A stretch of DNA of 64,000 nt. Source: Microbacterium murale. Lineage in GTDB: Bacteria > Actinomycetota > Actinomycetes > Actinomycetales > Microbacteriaceae. A model generated the notes under the pieces. It was not told where the DNA came from. It ran no database searches and was given only the letters and a program-made list of their open reading frames with translations. Shown here piece by piece: positions 1-9,202 of this stretch (position 1 is its first letter; each line of letters opens with the position of its first letter). The DNA lies in the NCBI RefSeq assembly GCF_014635185.1, contig NZ_BMCM01000004.1, positions 310,001-374,000 on the forward strand, written 5' to 3'. Both the position numbers and the translations under genes were made by a program.

Positions 1-856
1 CCGACCCGACGACGATCACCACTGGGCGATCGGCGAGTGCGAGGTCGGGCAGTGACACATCGCCACCGCCGTCGAGGCCGATCACGAACACGCCCTGCTT
101 CTTGAATTCCTTGAGCTGCGTGGTCAGGTTCGTCGCCATCGCCACGGGGATGCGTGCAGCGGCACCGGCGCTCGTCTTCCAGGCTGCGGAGTTCACACCG
201 GCCGAGCGACGCTGCGGCAGGATGATGCCGTGCCCGCCGAAGGCGGCCGTCGAGCGGATGATCGCACCGAGGTTGCGCGGATCGGTGATGCCGTCGAGCG
301 CGACGAACAGCGGCAGCTCACCGCGACCGATGACCTGCTCGAGCAGATCCTGTGGGTGCGCGTACTCATAAGGAGGCACCTTGAGCGCGACGCCCTGGTG
401 CACACCGTCGAAACCGGCCATGCGGTCGAGTTCCTGCCGCGTGACCTCCATCACGGGAATCCCTCGATGCGTGGCGATCGACAGCATCTCCTTCACGCGG
501 TCGTCCATCTCGACGCGCTGCGCGATGTAGAACGCTGTCGCGGGGATCTTGGCCCGCAACGCCTCCAGCACGGAGTTGCGTCCCGTGACGTTCTCGGTCT
601 CGTCGCCGGCCTTCGCCTTGGACGAGCGGTTCTGGTTACTCGCGTTGTTCGGACGCCCACCGGGCCTGCCCTTGCCGCCGGAGGCCGCAAAGCGTTCGGC
701 GGCAGCCTTGCGCTTGCCCGCGGGGTGCCAGGCTCGATCCTCCGCCTTCGGGGTCGGCCCGCGGCCCTCGAGCGATTTCCGCCCGAGTCCGCCGGTGCCC
801 TTGAGAGGGCCCTTCTTCTTGCCGTTGTTTGCGCCGGGGCGCTGTGGCTTAACCAT
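1..856 (-). CDS. rlmB: 23S rRNA 2'-O-ribose methyltransferase, RlmB/TrmH (SpoU) family, C-terminus cut by window edge
   Basis: The gene starts at ATG 856 and runs off the left edge, leaving 285 residues. Residues 1-85 are a basic, glycine-rich extension with many Lys, Arg and Asn. A SpoU substrate-binding domain begins near residue 89 (NVTGRNSVLEAL). The SpoU methyltransferase domain follows, with the first knot motif DGITDPRNLGAIIRSTAAFG at residues 188-207. The family transfers a methyl group from S-adenosylmethionine to a ribose 2'-OH, classically G2251 of 23S rRNA. The last conserved motifs lie outside the window. The start overlaps the cysS stop by 8 nt, so the two genes are probably translationally coupled. 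The exact methylated nucleotide cannot be read from sequence. Confidence 0.9.
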   Translation of the reverse strand, partial: MVKPQRPGANNGKKKGPLKGTGGLGRKSLEGRGPTPKAEDRAWHPAGKRKAAAERFAASGGKGRPGGRPNNASNQNRSSKAKAGDETENVTGRNSVLEALRAKIPATAFYIAQRVEMDDRVKEMLSIATHRGIPVMEVTRQELDRMAGFDGVHQGVALKVPPYEYAHPQDLLEQVIGRGELPLFVALDGITDPRNLGAIIRSTAAFGGHGIILPQRRSAGVNSAAWKTSAGAAARIPVAMATNLTTQLKEFKKQGVFVIGLDGGGDVSLPDLALADRPVVIVVGS

Positions 857-2288
857 CAATACTCCAATGAGTTCCGTCTGCTGTGTCTTCAAGAGCGATG
901 CCGGCCGCCGCGATCGCGTCGCGGATGCGGTCGGCCGTCGCCCAGTCCTTGTCGGCCCGTGCTTGGGCGCGTTGCGTGATCATGGTCTGCACGAGCGCGT
1001 CGAGAGCGGATGCCTCGGCGCCGGTCCCACCTGCTGCCAGAGGCGCCTCATCCAGGCCGAGCACGCCGATCATCGCGCGCACCTCGTACCACGCCCGTTC
1101 AGCGGCCGCGTCGTCGCCGTCGTCGAGAGCCTGGTTCCCCCGCCGCACACGATCGTGCACCACCGCGAGCGCCTGCGGCACGCCGAGGTCGTCGTCCATG
1201 GACGACGCGAACTCTTCGGGGATCAGCGGGATGTACTCCACGGCCTCGTCGTCCGAGTCGCGCCCACGACGCCGTGTCCCGTTCCGTTCGACTGCGCGCC
1301 CCGCCCGCTCGACGAACGAGTGTATGCGCCCCAGTGCGGCATCTGCCTCGGTCCACGACGACTCGGTCAGATCGAGGCTCGATCGGTAGTGCGCGGCGGC
1401 GAGCGCGTAGCGCACGACGAGTGGGTCGTGCGCGGCGAGCACGTCGGCGGCGAGTGTGAAGTTGCCGAGCGACTTAGACATCTTCTGCCCGTCGACGGTC
1501 ACCAGGCCGTTGTGCACCCAGTACCGCGCGAACCCCTCGCCCGCCGCCGTCGATTGCGCGAGCTCGTTCTCATGGTGCGGGAAGCGCAGGTCGAGCCCGC
1601 CGCCGTGGATGTCGAATTCCGATCCGAGGTAGCGCCTGGCCATGGCAGAGCACTCGATATGCCAGCCGGGTCGGCCGGCGCCCCACGGCGATGCCCAGAT
1701 CGCGTCGGCGGGCTCATCGGGCTTGGAGCCCTTCCACAGGGCGAAGTCCTGGGGGTTGCGCTTACCGCGGGGATCCGCATCTTCCGCGGCTTCCATCGCG
1801 TCGACTGACTGATGCGTGAGCGCACCGTACTCCGGCCACGACCGCACGTCGAAGTACACGTCGCCCGAACCGTCCGGCGCGGGGTACGCGTGCCCGCGCT
1901 CGATCAGAGTCTGGATGAGCTCCTGCATCTGCGGAATGGATGCCGTCGCACGCGGCTCATACGTCGGAGCGAGGATGCCGACGCCGGCATACGCCGCCGT
2001 GAACTGCTGTTCCATCCGGTACGCCAGCGCCCACCACGGCTCCGCATCCGTCGCATTGAGAAGGACTTTGTCGTCGATGTCGGTGACGTTGCGCACAAAC
2101 GTCACCCGACTGAAGCGATGTGTGAGCCAACGACGCAGGAGGTCGAAGCTCAGGGCCGCACGGACGTGACCGATGTGGGGGCCGGACTGCACCGTGGGTC
2201 CGCATACGTACATCGTGACGTTCTCGGAGTCGAGAGGCACGAAGTCGCGCAGCTGCTGTGCGCGTGTGTCGTAGAGGCGGAGAGTCAC
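849..2288 (-). CDS. cysS: cysteinyl-tRNA synthetase
   Basis: This 479-residue class I synthetase charges tRNA-Cys with cysteine in the cytoplasm. The HIGH signature is PHIGH at residues 37-41 and the KMSKS loop is at 269-273. Zinc ligands expected for CysRS are visible: Cys29, Cys213 and His238. The C-terminal part carries the DALR-type anticodon region, and length is normal. The start is GTG. It lies 9 nt after ispDF and overlaps rlmB, so carD, ispDF, cysS and rlmB probably form one operon. The same order occurs in mycobacteria (Rv3583c to Rv3579c). The MshC paralogue is less likely because the order matches cysS1. Confidence 0.97.
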   Translation of the reverse strand: MTLRLYDTRAQQLRDFVPLDSENVTMYVCGPTVQSGPHIGHVRAALSFDLLRRWLTHRFSRVTFVRNVTDIDDKVLLNATDAEPWWALAYRMEQQFTAAYAGVGILAPTYEPRATASIPQMQELIQTLIERGHAYPAPDGSGDVYFDVRSWPEYGALTHQSVDAMEAAEDADPRGKRNPQDFALWKGSKPDEPADAIWASPWGAGRPGWHIECSAMARRYLGSEFDIHGGGLDLRFPHHENELAQSTAAGEGFARYWVHNGLVTVDGQKMSKSLGNFTLAADVLAAHDPLVVRYALAAAHYRSSLDLTESSWTEADAALGRIHSFVERAGRAVERNGTRRRGRDSDDEAVEYIPLIPEEFASSMDDDLGVPQALAVVHDRVRRGNQALDDGDDAAAERAWYEVRAMIGVLGLDEAPLAAGGTGAEASALDALVQTMITQRAQARADKDWATADRIRDAIAAAGIALEDTADGTHWSIDG

Positions 2289-2297
2289 TGCACCAGA

Positions 2298-3488
2298 CTA
2301 CCCGGGGTATATGAGCGCGACCGCTGTGACGGCGATGCCCTCACCGCGGCCCGTGAATCCGAGACCGTCCGTCGTCGTCGCGGTCACGGCGACCGATGCT
2401 CCACCGAGGGCTGCGGACAGCGTTCGCTCGGCCTCCGCGCGTCGAGCGGCGAATCGCGGACGGTTGCCCTGGAACTGCACCGAGACGTTGCCGATCGTGA
2501 AACCCGCCTCGGACACGAGTTGTGCCGTGCGTGCGAGGAAGACATCGGCGTGTGCGCCGGCGTACTCGGGATGCGAGGTGCCGAAGTGCTCGCCGATGTC
2601 ACCGAGCCCGGCAGCGCCGAGCAGGGCGTCGACCACGGCGTGCGCGACCGCATCGCCGTCGGAATGCCCCGACAGCGGCTGCTCGCCCGGCCATTCGAGC
2701 CCCGCCAGCCAGAGGTGCCCCTCACCGCCGAACGCGTGCACGTCGGTGCCGACGCCGATGCGGGGAGAAGATGTGCCGGCCGGCTCCGCCCGCACATTGA
2801 GGATCTGTCGTGCTCGCGCCAGATCGCCCGGCGTCGTGATCTTGAATGCGCGCTCCGAACCGGCGATGTGTCGCACGGGATGCCCCGCGGCTGCGAACAG
2901 CGCAGCGTCGTCGGTGTACTCGACGCCTGACGCTGACGCGGCGGCGTACGCCGCTTCGAGAAGCCCTCGAGGGAAACCCTGCGGGGTCTGGGCAGCGGCC
3001 AGCTCTGAACGATCCACCGCAGCGACGACATCACCCGCATCCACGCGCTTGAGCGTGTCGATGACGGCGATCGCCGGGATCACTCCGGCGTCGATGGTCA
3101 CCGCCGCGGCGACGGCGTCGATCTGGGCCGGTGGTGTCAGGGCGCGCGCGGCGTCGTGGACGAGCACCGTGGTGATATCGCCCCAGAGTGCTGCAAGACC
3201 CGCGGCGACGGACTGCTGCCTCGTCTCGCCACCCGTCACGACACGACCGAGGTCGTGCCGGTCCCCTGCGGCGGCGAGCAGTTCGGTCTCGGCATCGCCC
3301 TCGTGCCCTGAGGGCGCGACGACGATCACCTGCGCGGCCTCGGCCGCGAACACGCCGTCGAGCGCGTGTCGAAGCACCGAGTGCTCGTCGATGCCGACGA
3401 ACGCCTTGGGCGCCACGGCGCCCAGACGTGTTCCGGAACCCGCCGCGACGACGATGATCGCCGTCGTGGGCACAGGGATGAGAGTCAC
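2298..3488 (-). CDS. ispDF: bifunctional IspD/IspF: MEP cytidylyltransferase and MECDP synthase
   Basis: This 396-residue protein joins two steps of the methylerythritol phosphate isoprenoid pathway. Residues 1-230 are the cytidylyltransferase IspD, with the nucleotide-binding loop [11 protein letters not shown] near 13-23. Residues 243-396 are the 2,4-cyclodiphosphate synthase IspF, with metal ligands Asp249, His251 and His283 and the later [14 protein letters not shown] segment. Mycobacteria carry separate ispD and ispF at the same place, so here the pair is fused. The start is GTG, close behind the family N-terminus. It lies between carD and cysS in the same direction. Confidence 0.95.
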   Translation of the reverse strand: MTLIPVPTTAIIVVAAGSGTRLGAVAPKAFVGIDEHSVLRHALDGVFAAEAAQVIVVAPSGHEGDAETELLAAAGDRHDLGRVVTGGETRQQSVAAGLAALWGDITTVLVHDAARALTPPAQIDAVAAAVTIDAGVIPAIAVIDTLKRVDAGDVVAAVDRSELAAAQTPQGFPRGLLEAAYAAASASGVEYTDDAALFAAAGHPVRHIAGSERAFKITTPGDLARARQILNVRAEPAGTSSPRIGVGTDVHAFGGEGHLWLAGLEWPGEQPLSGHSDGDAVAHAVVDALLGAAGLGDIGEHFGTSHPEYAGAHADVFLARTAQLVSEAGFTIGNVSVQFQGNRPRFAARRAEAERTLSAALGGASVAVTATTTDGLGFTGRGEGIAVTAVALIYPG

Positions 3489-3523
3489 ACGCTCACACTA
3501 GCGAGGCCCGCGGGCCTCGGCCA

Positions 3524-4006
3524 TCAAGACGCGAGGACCTCGTCGAGAAGCGCCCCGGCCTTGTCCTCGTCGCACTTCTCGGCGAGCGCGAGCTCGGAGA
3601 TGAGGATCTGACGGGCCTTCGCGAGCATGCGCTTCTCTCCCGCGGACAGACCGCGGTCCTGATCGCGACGCCACAGGTCGCGCACGACCTCGCTCACCTT
3701 GATCACATCGCCGGAGGCGAGCTTCTCGAGGTTCGCCTTGTAACGACGTGACCAGTTCGTGGGCTCTTCCGTGAACGGAGCGCGCAGCACCTCGAACACG
3801 TGGTCGAGGCCCTCCTGACCGATGACGTCGCGGACGCCGACGAGGTCGACGTTCTCTGCAGGAACCTCGATGATGAGGTCACCCTGGGTGACGTTCAACT
3901 TCAGGTACTTCTTCGTCTCGCCCTTGATGACGCGATCCTTGACCTCGATGATCGTCGCGGCCCCATGGTGCGGATAGACGACCGTCTCGCCAACTTCAAA
4001 AAGCAT
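3524..4006 (-). CDS. carD: CarD family RNA polymerase-binding transcription regulator
   Basis: CarD binds the RNA polymerase beta subunit and stabilises open complexes at rRNA and other promoters. The 160-residue protein starts [15 protein letters not shown], the usual start of the family. The N-terminal Tudor-like interaction domain covers about residues 1-60, and the C-terminal helical DNA-binding domain holds the conserved region around [14 protein letters not shown] chose ATG 4006 over an ATG 45 nt upstream because an AAAGGA Shine-Dalgarno sequence precedes 4006 and the extra residues do not fit the family. The divergent lpqE-like gene and downstream ispDF match mycobacterial order. Confidence 0.95.
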   Translation of the reverse strand: MLFEVGETVVYPHHGAATIIEVKDRVIKGETKKYLKLNVTQGDLIIEVPAENVDLVGVRDVIGQEGLDHVFEVLRAPFTEEPTNWSRRYKANLEKLASGDVIKVSEVVRDLWRRDQDRGLSAGEKRMLAKARQILISELALAEKCDEDKAGALLDEVLAS

Positions 4007-4100
4007 AAAATCGTGTCCTTTCGGCAACCTCCAGAATACCACAGGCGACATGCACTAAGGTTTGCTCCGCACGGCCGCATGGGCACCCCTCGCGTACCCA

Positions 4101-4136
4101 TAGAATGGATGCGGATATCCCAAATCTCCCAGGAGG
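4101..4136 (+). promoter_or_regulatory. promoter -10 and ribosome binding site of the lpqE-like gene
   Basis: TAGAAT at 4101-4106 resembles a -10 box, and the strong Shine-Dalgarno AGGAGG at 4131-4136 stands 4 nt before the GTG at 4141. This decides the start of the lipoprotein. No convincing -35 was seen. Confidence 0.5.
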
Positions 4137-4140
4137 ACTC

Positions 4141-4620
4141 GTGAAATCGCGCCTTGTAGCGTCTGCCGCCATCAGCGCCCTTGTTCTGCTCGGCGCCACG
4201 GGATGCACGTTCATCACCCCGCAGTCGACCGAGATCAAATACTCGGCGTCCGACGGCGTGAACATCGCCGACTCCGACGGCCCTCTCGAGATTCGCAACG
4301 CGATGGTCATCGCGACTGACGACGGCGCCACGGGCAACCTCATCGCCGCGATCGTGAACCCGACCGACAAGCCGGCGACACTCACCGTCGAGATCGAGGG
4401 CCTCGATCCCCTCACCCTTCGGGTGGGAGCCGGTGACTCTCTGAGTCTCGGCGCGAACGCCGAGCCGCTGCGCATCGACGACCTCGACACGATGCCCGGC
4501 GCCACGATCAAGATCTACTTCCAATCGGGCGACGCCACCGGCACAGCCGCCGACGTGCCCGTCCTCGACGGGGCCCTCTCGTACTACGCCGACCTGGTCC
4601 CGCAGGAGGACGACGCCTGA
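4141..4620 (+). CDS. LpqE-like secreted lipoprotein
   Basis: This 159-residue protein has a lipoprotein signal: a positively charged start, a hydrophobic run and the lipobox GATGC with the modified Cys22. The mature part is rich in beta-strand-type sequence and acidic residues and should sit on the outer face of the membrane. The place, divergent from carD, is that of mycobacterial lpqE, so I call it LpqE-like from position and general form. A PCu(A)C-type copper chaperone fold is possible, but the mature part has no His and only one Met pair in likely positions, so metal binding is doubtful. GTG 4141 is supported by AGGAGG. A bidirectional terminator follows. Confidence 0.75.
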   Translation: MKSRLVASAAISALVLLGATGCTFITPQSTEIKYSASDGVNIADSDGPLEIRNAMVIATDDGATGNLIAAIVNPTDKPATLTVEIEGLDPLTLRVGAGDSLSLGANAEPLRIDDLDTMPGATIKIYFQSGDATGTAADVPVLDGALSYYADLVPQEDDA

Positions 4621-4641
4621 TCGAGCGCTCCCACACCCCTC

Positions 4642-4685
4642 ACGCAGAGAGGCCGGCACCCACGGGGTGACCGGCCTCTCTGCGT
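4642..4685. terminator. bidirectional terminator between lpqE-like gene and regX3
   Basis: A perfect 15-bp inverted repeat (4642-4656 with 4671-4685, ACGCAGAGAGGCCGG on the left arm) encloses a 14-nt loop that can pair further (CACC with GGTG). It lies between two convergent genes. Confidence 0.85.
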
Positions 4686-4694
4686 CTGCGGCTA

Positions 4695-5378
4695 TCAGCC
4701 CTCGAAGCGGTAACCGAGTCCGCGCACGGTGACGAGCATGACCGGCTCGCCCGGGTTCTCCTCGATGCGGGAGCGGATGCGTTTGATGTGCACGTCGAGC
4801 GTCTTGGTGTCGCCGAAGTAATCGCTGCCCCACACCCGATCGATCAGCTGACCGCGAGTCAGCACTCGACCGGAGTTGCGCATCAGCACCTCGAGCAGCT
4901 CGAATTCCTTCAGCGGCATGTTGATCTCCTCACCGGAGACCGTGACGGTGTGCCGATCGATGTCGAGCGTGACGCGCCCGCCGTCGAGCACTCGCTCATC
5001 GAGATCGCTGTCGGCCTGCACCACCCGGCGCAGCACCGCGCGCATGCGTGCGAGCAGCTCGCGGGACGAATATGGCTTGGTGATGTAGTCATCCGCGCCG
5101 AGCTCGAGCCCGACGACGATGTCCACCTCCGAGTCCTTCGCCGTGAGCATGATGATCGGCACCGCCGAGGTCGAGCGGATCTGCCGGCACACCTCGGTGC
5201 CCGGCATACCGGGAAGCATGAGGTCGAGAAGGACGATGTCGGCTCCGCGCTCTCTGAACGCCGTCAGCGCACCCGGTCCGTCCTCCGCGATCTCCACCTC
5301 GTAGCCTTCACGGCGCAGCAGATAGGCAAGGGGGTCGGCGAGATCGGGTTCGTCCTCGACGAGAAGAATTCGGGTCAT
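4695..5378 (-). CDS. regX3: OmpR-family response regulator RegX3 (phosphate response)
   Basis: This 227-residue regulator has a receiver domain (acidic pocket Glu8, Asp9 and Glu10, phosphoacceptor Asp52, Lys in MLTAKDSE near 100) and an OmpR-type winged helix ending in the typical VRGLGYRFEG. It lies behind a SenX3-type kinase and divergent from phoU, so it should be the phosphate-starvation regulator of the nearby pst genes. I chose ATG 5378 because upstream residues are not receiver-like and because ATG 5378 overlaps the kinase stop in an ATGA junction. Targets are inferred from context and from PHO-like repeats nearby. Confidence 0.92.
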   Translation of the reverse strand: MTRILLVEDEPDLADPLAYLLRREGYEVEIAEDGPGALTAFRERGADIVLLDLMLPGMPGTEVCRQIRSTSAVPIIMLTAKDSEVDIVVGLELGADDYITKPYSSRELLARMRAVLRRVVQADSDLDERVLDGGRVTLDIDRHTVTVSGEEINMPLKEFELLEVLMRNSGRVLTRGQLIDRVWGSDYFGDTKTLDVHIKRIRSRIEENPGEPVMLVTVRGLGYRFEG

Positions 5379-6592
5379 ACGGTCTCTCCGTTTCGGGCGC
5401 GCACTGCCGCGGCCTTGGCCGCCTTCTTGGCGCGCTTCTTGGTCTTGCGGTCTGTCGTCTCCGGCATCGGGGCGTCGATCCGAGGCAGCACCATGGTGAA
5501 GGTCGATCCGCGACTCGGCCTCGACCACACCCGCACCTCACCGCCGTGACGCTGCGTGGCGTGTTTCACGATCGAGAGTCCGAGCCCCGTGCCGCCGGTG
5601 CGCCGCGAGCGAGCCTCGTCAGCGCGGTAGAAGCGCTCGAAGATGCGCTCCCGGTCCGACTCCGAGATGCCGATGCCCTGATCGGAGACGGCGATCTCCA
5701 CAGTCTCCCCCTCGATCTTGACGCCGACGCCGACGCGCGAGCCCGTCGGCGAGTACAGGATCGCGTTGGCGACGAGGTTACCGACCGCCTCGATCAGGAT
5801 CTGCAGATCGCCGCGGACGAACACTCCCCTGTCGCCTCCGCGCATGAGCTCCACGCCGGCGGAATCGGCCTGCACGGCGTGAGCCTCGATGGAAGCGGCG
5901 ACGACCTCGTCGATGGCCACGGGACCGAAGTCGTTGGCGCCGTCGGCGGTCTGAAGACGCGAGAGACTCATGATTCGGCCGGTGAGTTGTCCGAGCCTTG
6001 CCGCCTCTGCAGAGATGCGTGACGCGAAGATCCGCACCTGCGCCGGATCGTCCGCGGCGGACTCGATGGCCTCGGCGAGCAGACTCACCGCCCCGACAGG
6101 GGTCTTCAGCTCATGGCTGGTGTTGGCGACGAAGTCACGGCGCATCTGGTCAAGGCGCTCCTGCTCCGTCACATCGCGGATGATCAGCAGCGTGAGGCGC
6201 GCGGCCAGCTCGCTCGCCCTCGCCGACACCAGTCGCGGATCAAGGCTGACGCCGGGGCGCGTGATGCGCATCGTCTCGGTGGAGGACGCACCTATCGAAC
6301 GGACCGTGCGCACGAGTTCCCGCAGCTCCGGGTTGTCGAGCGTCGCACCGACCTCGATGCCGAAGCGCGCAGCGGCGTGGGATATGGCCAGCACGAGTCC
6401 GGATGAGTCGATCACGCACGCCGCATCGTCCATGCTCTCGAGAACGTCGACCGTGCCCTGCGGAACCCTGGTGGATGATTCCTCCACCACCTTGGCGCGA
6501 GCGCGGTACGCCCAGAACACGAGCGCGGCCAGCCCTATTCCGATCGCCAGCCCGACGGCGAGGGCGAGCAGCGCGATCTGCGGCGTGGTCAT
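5375..6592 (-). CDS. senX3: SenX3-type sensor histidine kinase (phosphate two-component system)
   Basis: The protein has one clear N-terminal membrane segment (about residues 5-28), a PAS-like region, and a kinase core with the H-box SHELKTP (His160), N-box, and ATP-binding motifs DQGIGIS and TGGTGLGLSI. It is the expected partner of RegX3, to which it is fused by a 4-nt ATGA overlap. Mycobacterial SenX3 has two membrane segments; only one is obvious here. I used ATG 6592 (405 residues) because the membrane segment follows at once, but a GTG at 6670 would add 26 residues. PhoU and PstB are likely to gate its activity, as in other Pho systems. Confidence 0.9.
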   Translation of the reverse strand: MTTPQIALLALAVGLAIGIGLAALVFWAYRARAKVVEESSTRVPQGTVDVLESMDDAACVIDSSGLVLAISHAAARFGIEVGATLDNPELRELVRTVRSIGASSTETMRITRPGVSLDPRLVSARASELAARLTLLIIRDVTEQERLDQMRRDFVANTSHELKTPVGAVSLLAEAIESAADDPAQVRIFASRISAEAARLGQLTGRIMSLSRLQTADGANDFGPVAIDEVVAASIEAHAVQADSAGVELMRGGDRGVFVRGDLQILIEAVGNLVANAILYSPTGSRVGVGVKIEGETVEIAVSDQGIGISESDRERIFERFYRADEARSRRTGGTGLGLSIVKHATQRHGGEVRVWSRPSRGSTFTMVLPRIDAPMPETTDRKTKKRAKKAAKAAAVRARNGETV

Positions 6593-6682
6593 GTCACCAG
6601 CGTAGAGTGCGTTCACCTCGGCTCTGGCGGGTTTCCGCGCCATCTCGGACGCAGGCGAACTAGTATTCACGTGCTGGGCACC

Positions 6683-6703
6683 GTTCGTTAACCTTCGACG
6701 AAC
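6683..6703. promoter_or_regulatory. candidate Pho operator between senX3 and phoU
   Basis: An imperfect palindrome has arms GTTCGT (6683-6688) and ACGAAC (6698-6703) and contains GTTAACC-like and GTTCG half-sites typical of actinobacterial PHO boxes. It sits in the space between senX3 and phoU. Binding by RegX3 is inferred only. Confidence 0.45.
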
Positions 6704-6788
6704 ACAATCAGCAAGGGCGTGCGCACACAGCAGCGCCCGTCATCAGCCGGCCAGACCGCCCGAGCTCCGAACGAAAGGTTGCGCGCTC

Positions 6789-7511
6789 ATGCGTGAACTC
6801 TTCCATCAGTCCCTCGAGGATGTGCAGTCTCGTCTCGTGGAGATCGCCGACCTCGTCACGGTCTCCATCGACAAGGCGACCCGGGCCTTCGCGACCGGTG
6901 ACGTCGCACTCGCGGAGGAGGTCATCGCAGACGACGCGAAGATCGACGATCTCGCGGTGAAGCTCGACGAGCAGGCCATCGAGATCCTCGCCCGTCAGCA
7001 GCCCGTCGCACGCGACCTGCGCATCGTCGTCTTCGCGCTCCGAGTGAGCGCATCCCTCGAGCGCATGGGCGACATGTCGGAGCACATCGCTCAGCTCGCG
7101 CGCCTGCGCTTCCCCGAGCGCGCCATCCCGAAGGGGCTGAAGAGCACGTTCACCCGGATGGGTGAGCTCGACGTCGAGATCGCACGCACCCTCAGCGAGC
7201 TCCTGCGCACCCAGGATCTGCGCTTCGCCGACACGATCCGCAACTCCGATGACGACGTGGACGAGCTCCACGCCAAGGTCTTCGAGAAGGTGCTCAGCGA
7301 CAATTGGAAGGGCGAGGCCGGCGCAACCGTCGATGCCACTCTCGCGAGCCGCTACCACGAGCGCTTCGCGGACCACGCCGTCGCCATCGCGAAGAAGGTC
7401 GTGTATCTCGCCACCGGCGACTGGGCTGTCGACGAGGAGGACATCGCCCTCGCAGCAGCAGAAGCGCACGCGAACGAAGCCAAGGACCCCGACGGCAAGG
7501 GCCTTGCCTGA
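6789..7511 (+). CDS. phoU: PhoU phosphate-signalling protein
   Basis: This 240-residue all-helical protein has two PhoU repeats (about residues 10-100 and 118-205), each with the E/DxxxD metal-cluster motif pattern; RMGDMSEHIAQLA near 97-109 is a typical stretch. PhoU (PhoY in mycobacteria) links the Pst transporter to the SenX3-type kinase and keeps the Pho regulon off when phosphate is plentiful. A GAAAGG Shine-Dalgarno precedes the ATG. It is divergent from senX3-regX3 and about 8 kb from pstSCAB. A strong terminator follows. Confidence 0.95.
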   Translation: MRELFHQSLEDVQSRLVEIADLVTVSIDKATRAFATGDVALAEEVIADDAKIDDLAVKLDEQAIEILARQQPVARDLRIVVFALRVSASLERMGDMSEHIAQLARLRFPERAIPKGLKSTFTRMGELDVEIARTLSELLRTQDLRFADTIRNSDDDVDELHAKVFEKVLSDNWKGEAGATVDATLASRYHERFADHAVAIAKKVVYLATGDWAVDEEDIALAAAEAHANEAKDPDGKGLA

Positions 7512-7530
7512 TCGTTCACGACCCCTGCAT

Positions 7531-7565
7531 ACGAAGACCCCCTGCCGTCGGCAGGGGGTCTTCGT
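7531..7565. terminator. bidirectional terminator between phoU and gpmA
   Basis: A perfect 16-bp stem (7531-7546 with 7550-7565, ACGAAGACCCCCTGCC on the left) with a 3-nt loop GTC lies between convergent genes and ends in TCTTCGTC. Confidence 0.9.
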
Positions 7566-7577
7566 CGTGAGGCGAGG

Positions 7578-8327
7578 TTACTTCTTGCCCTGGGACGCGA
7601 CGGCGGCAGCTCCCGCTGCGGCGGCCTCGGGGTCGAGGTAGCGACCGGGGCCGGTGGGCACGTTGTTCTCGTCCAGCTCGTACACCAGCGGGATGCCGGT
7701 GGGGATGTTCAGCTCGGCGATCGCATCATCGCTGATGCCGTCGAGGTGCTTGACCAGACCGCGCAGCGAGTTTCCGTGCGCCGTGACCAGGACCGTCTTG
7801 CCCGCTTCGAGGTCGGGGACGATCGCGCTCTCCCAGTAGGGCAGCAGGCGATCGATGACGATCTTGAGCGATTCGGTCCGAGGGACCTCTCCGTCGATGT
7901 CGGCGTAGCGGGCGTCGTGGACCTGGCTGAACTCGCTCTCGTCGTCGAGCAGGGGCGGCGGCACGTCGAACGAACGACGCCACAACTGGAACTGCTCCGG
8001 ACCGAACTCCTCCAGCGTCTGCGCCTTGTCCTTGCCCTGCAGCGCGCCGTAGTGGCGCTCGTTGAGGCGCCAGGAGCGGGTCACCGGGATCCAGAGCCGG
8101 TCGGCGGCGTCCAGCGCGATGTCGGCGGTCTGGATCGCGCGGCTGAGCAGTGAGGTGTGCAGCACGTCGGGCAGCAGACCGGACTCTGCGAGCAGCTCAC
8201 CGCCGCGACGGGCCTCGTTCTTGCCCTGCTCGGTGAGGCGGACATCCACCCAACCGGTGAAGAGGTTCAGTTCGTTCCACTCGCTCTGGCCGTGGCGGAG
8301 CAGGATGAGGGTGCGCGTCGCAGTCAT
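7578..8327 (-). CDS. gpmA: 2,3-bisphosphoglycerate-dependent phosphoglycerate mutase
   Basis: This 249-residue glycolytic enzyme interconverts 3- and 2-phosphoglycerate. It starts with the phosphohistidine signature [10 protein letters not shown] (His12), has the conserved [10 protein letters not shown] stretch and the second catalytic histidine in [11 protein letters not shown]. Length and motifs fit the cofactor-dependent branch rather than a general histidine phosphatase. ATG 8327 was chosen because the family begins a few residues before RHG. A -10-like TAGACT lies only 7 nt before this ATG, which suggests a leaderless message. The gene is also near senX3-regX3 in mycobacteria. Confidence 0.96.
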   Translation of the reverse strand: MTATRTLILLRHGQSEWNELNLFTGWVDVRLTEQGKNEARRGGELLAESGLLPDVLHTSLLSRAIQTADIALDAADRLWIPVTRSWRLNERHYGALQGKDKAQTLEEFGPEQFQLWRRSFDVPPPLLDDESEFSQVHDARYADIDGEVPRTESLKIVIDRLLPYWESAIVPDLEAGKTVLVTAHGNSLRGLVKHLDGISDDAIAELNIPTGIPLVYELDENNVPTGPGRYLDPEAAAAGAAAVASQGKK

Positions 8328-8334
8328 GCGTCCC

Positions 8335-8356
8335 AGTCTATGAGGTCTGGGACAAT
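8335..8356. promoter_or_regulatory. overlapping divergent -10 elements, probably leaderless starts
   Basis: On the minus strand TAGACT (8340-8335) stands 7 nt before the gpmA ATG. On the plus strand GACAAT (8351-8356) stands 6 nt before the methyltransferase ATG at 8363. Both distances place transcription starts at or next to the start codons. The -35 regions are weak. Confidence 0.45.
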
Positions 8357-8362
8357 GGATGC

Positions 8363-9202
8363 ATGGCGCCATCTCCCCTCGGCCGCCCCACCCGGGGCAC
8401 CACGGGGACCAACCGACTGCGCAGGAACGACCGCTGGATCGCGGCGAGCGCAGCGTTGCGAACCGCCGCCGACCCCCTGGTCATCGACCTCGGCTACGGG
8501 GCGAGTGGTGTGACGGCGTTCGAACTGGCCACCAGACTCGCTCGCGTGCGCCCCGACGTGGAGGTGATCGGCTTCGAGCTCGACGCCGACCGCGTCGCCA
8601 CCGCCCGCGCGCAACTCGAGGAAGTGCGCGCAGGGCGCACCTCCTTCGCCCGCGATCTCGCCGTCTCCTTCGCGCGCGGCGGGTTCGAGGTGCCGCTGGG
8701 CGCAGGGCGCAGGCCCGCCGTGATCAGGGCGATGAACGTGCTGCGTCAGTACGACGAAGCCGATGTCCCCGCCGCATGGGCGTCGATGGCTGCACGGCTC
8801 GCGCCGCACGGCGTGCTCTTCGAGGGAACCTGCGACGAGATCGGCCGCATCGCGAGCTGGGTCGACGTCTCGTCCGCCGGACGACCGCTGCAGTTCACGA
8901 TCTCCCTGCGCCTGGCGGAGCTCGAACGCCCCAGCATCGTCGCGGAGCGGCTGCCCAAGGCGCTGATTCATCGCAACGTGCCCGGCGAGCGCATCCACAG
9001 TCTGCTGGTCGAGCTCGATCGCGAATGGGAGTATGCGGCGCCGCTGTCCACGTTCGGCGCCACGCAGCGTTTCGTCGCCGCGGTCGGCGCCCTCAAGGCG
9101 CACGGGTGGCCGGTGGTCGGCGACCGCAGGCGCTGGCGGCTCGGCGAGCTCACTGTGCCGTGGGATGCTGTGGCACCCGCTCAGGCGTTGCGAGGATCCT
9201 GA
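8363..9202 (+). CDS. class I SAM-dependent methyltransferase-like protein
   Basis: This 279-residue protein shows the first steps of a Rossmann methyltransferase: [17 protein letters not shown] (residues 40-56, motif I, acidic residue in VIDLG) and [14 protein letters not shown] with an acidic ribose-binding position. The later part has no recognised substrate signature. The substrate is unknown. It is divergent from gpmA with only 35 bp between starts, and its 3' end overlaps the convergent ygfZ-like gene by 22 bp. The start ATG is the first residue after a -10-like GACAAT, so the mRNA may lack a leader. Confidence 0.75.
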   Translation: MAPSPLGRPTRGTTGTNRLRRNDRWIAASAALRTAADPLVIDLGYGASGVTAFELATRLARVRPDVEVIGFELDADRVATARAQLEEVRAGRTSFARDLAVSFARGGFEVPLGAGRRPAVIRAMNVLRQYDEADVPAAWASMAARLAPHGVLFEGTCDEIGRIASWVDVSSAGRPLQFTISLRLAELERPSIVAERLPKALIHRNVPGERIHSLLVELDREWEYAAPLSTFGATQRFVAAVGALKAHGWPVVGDRRRWRLGELTVPWDAVAPAQALRGS

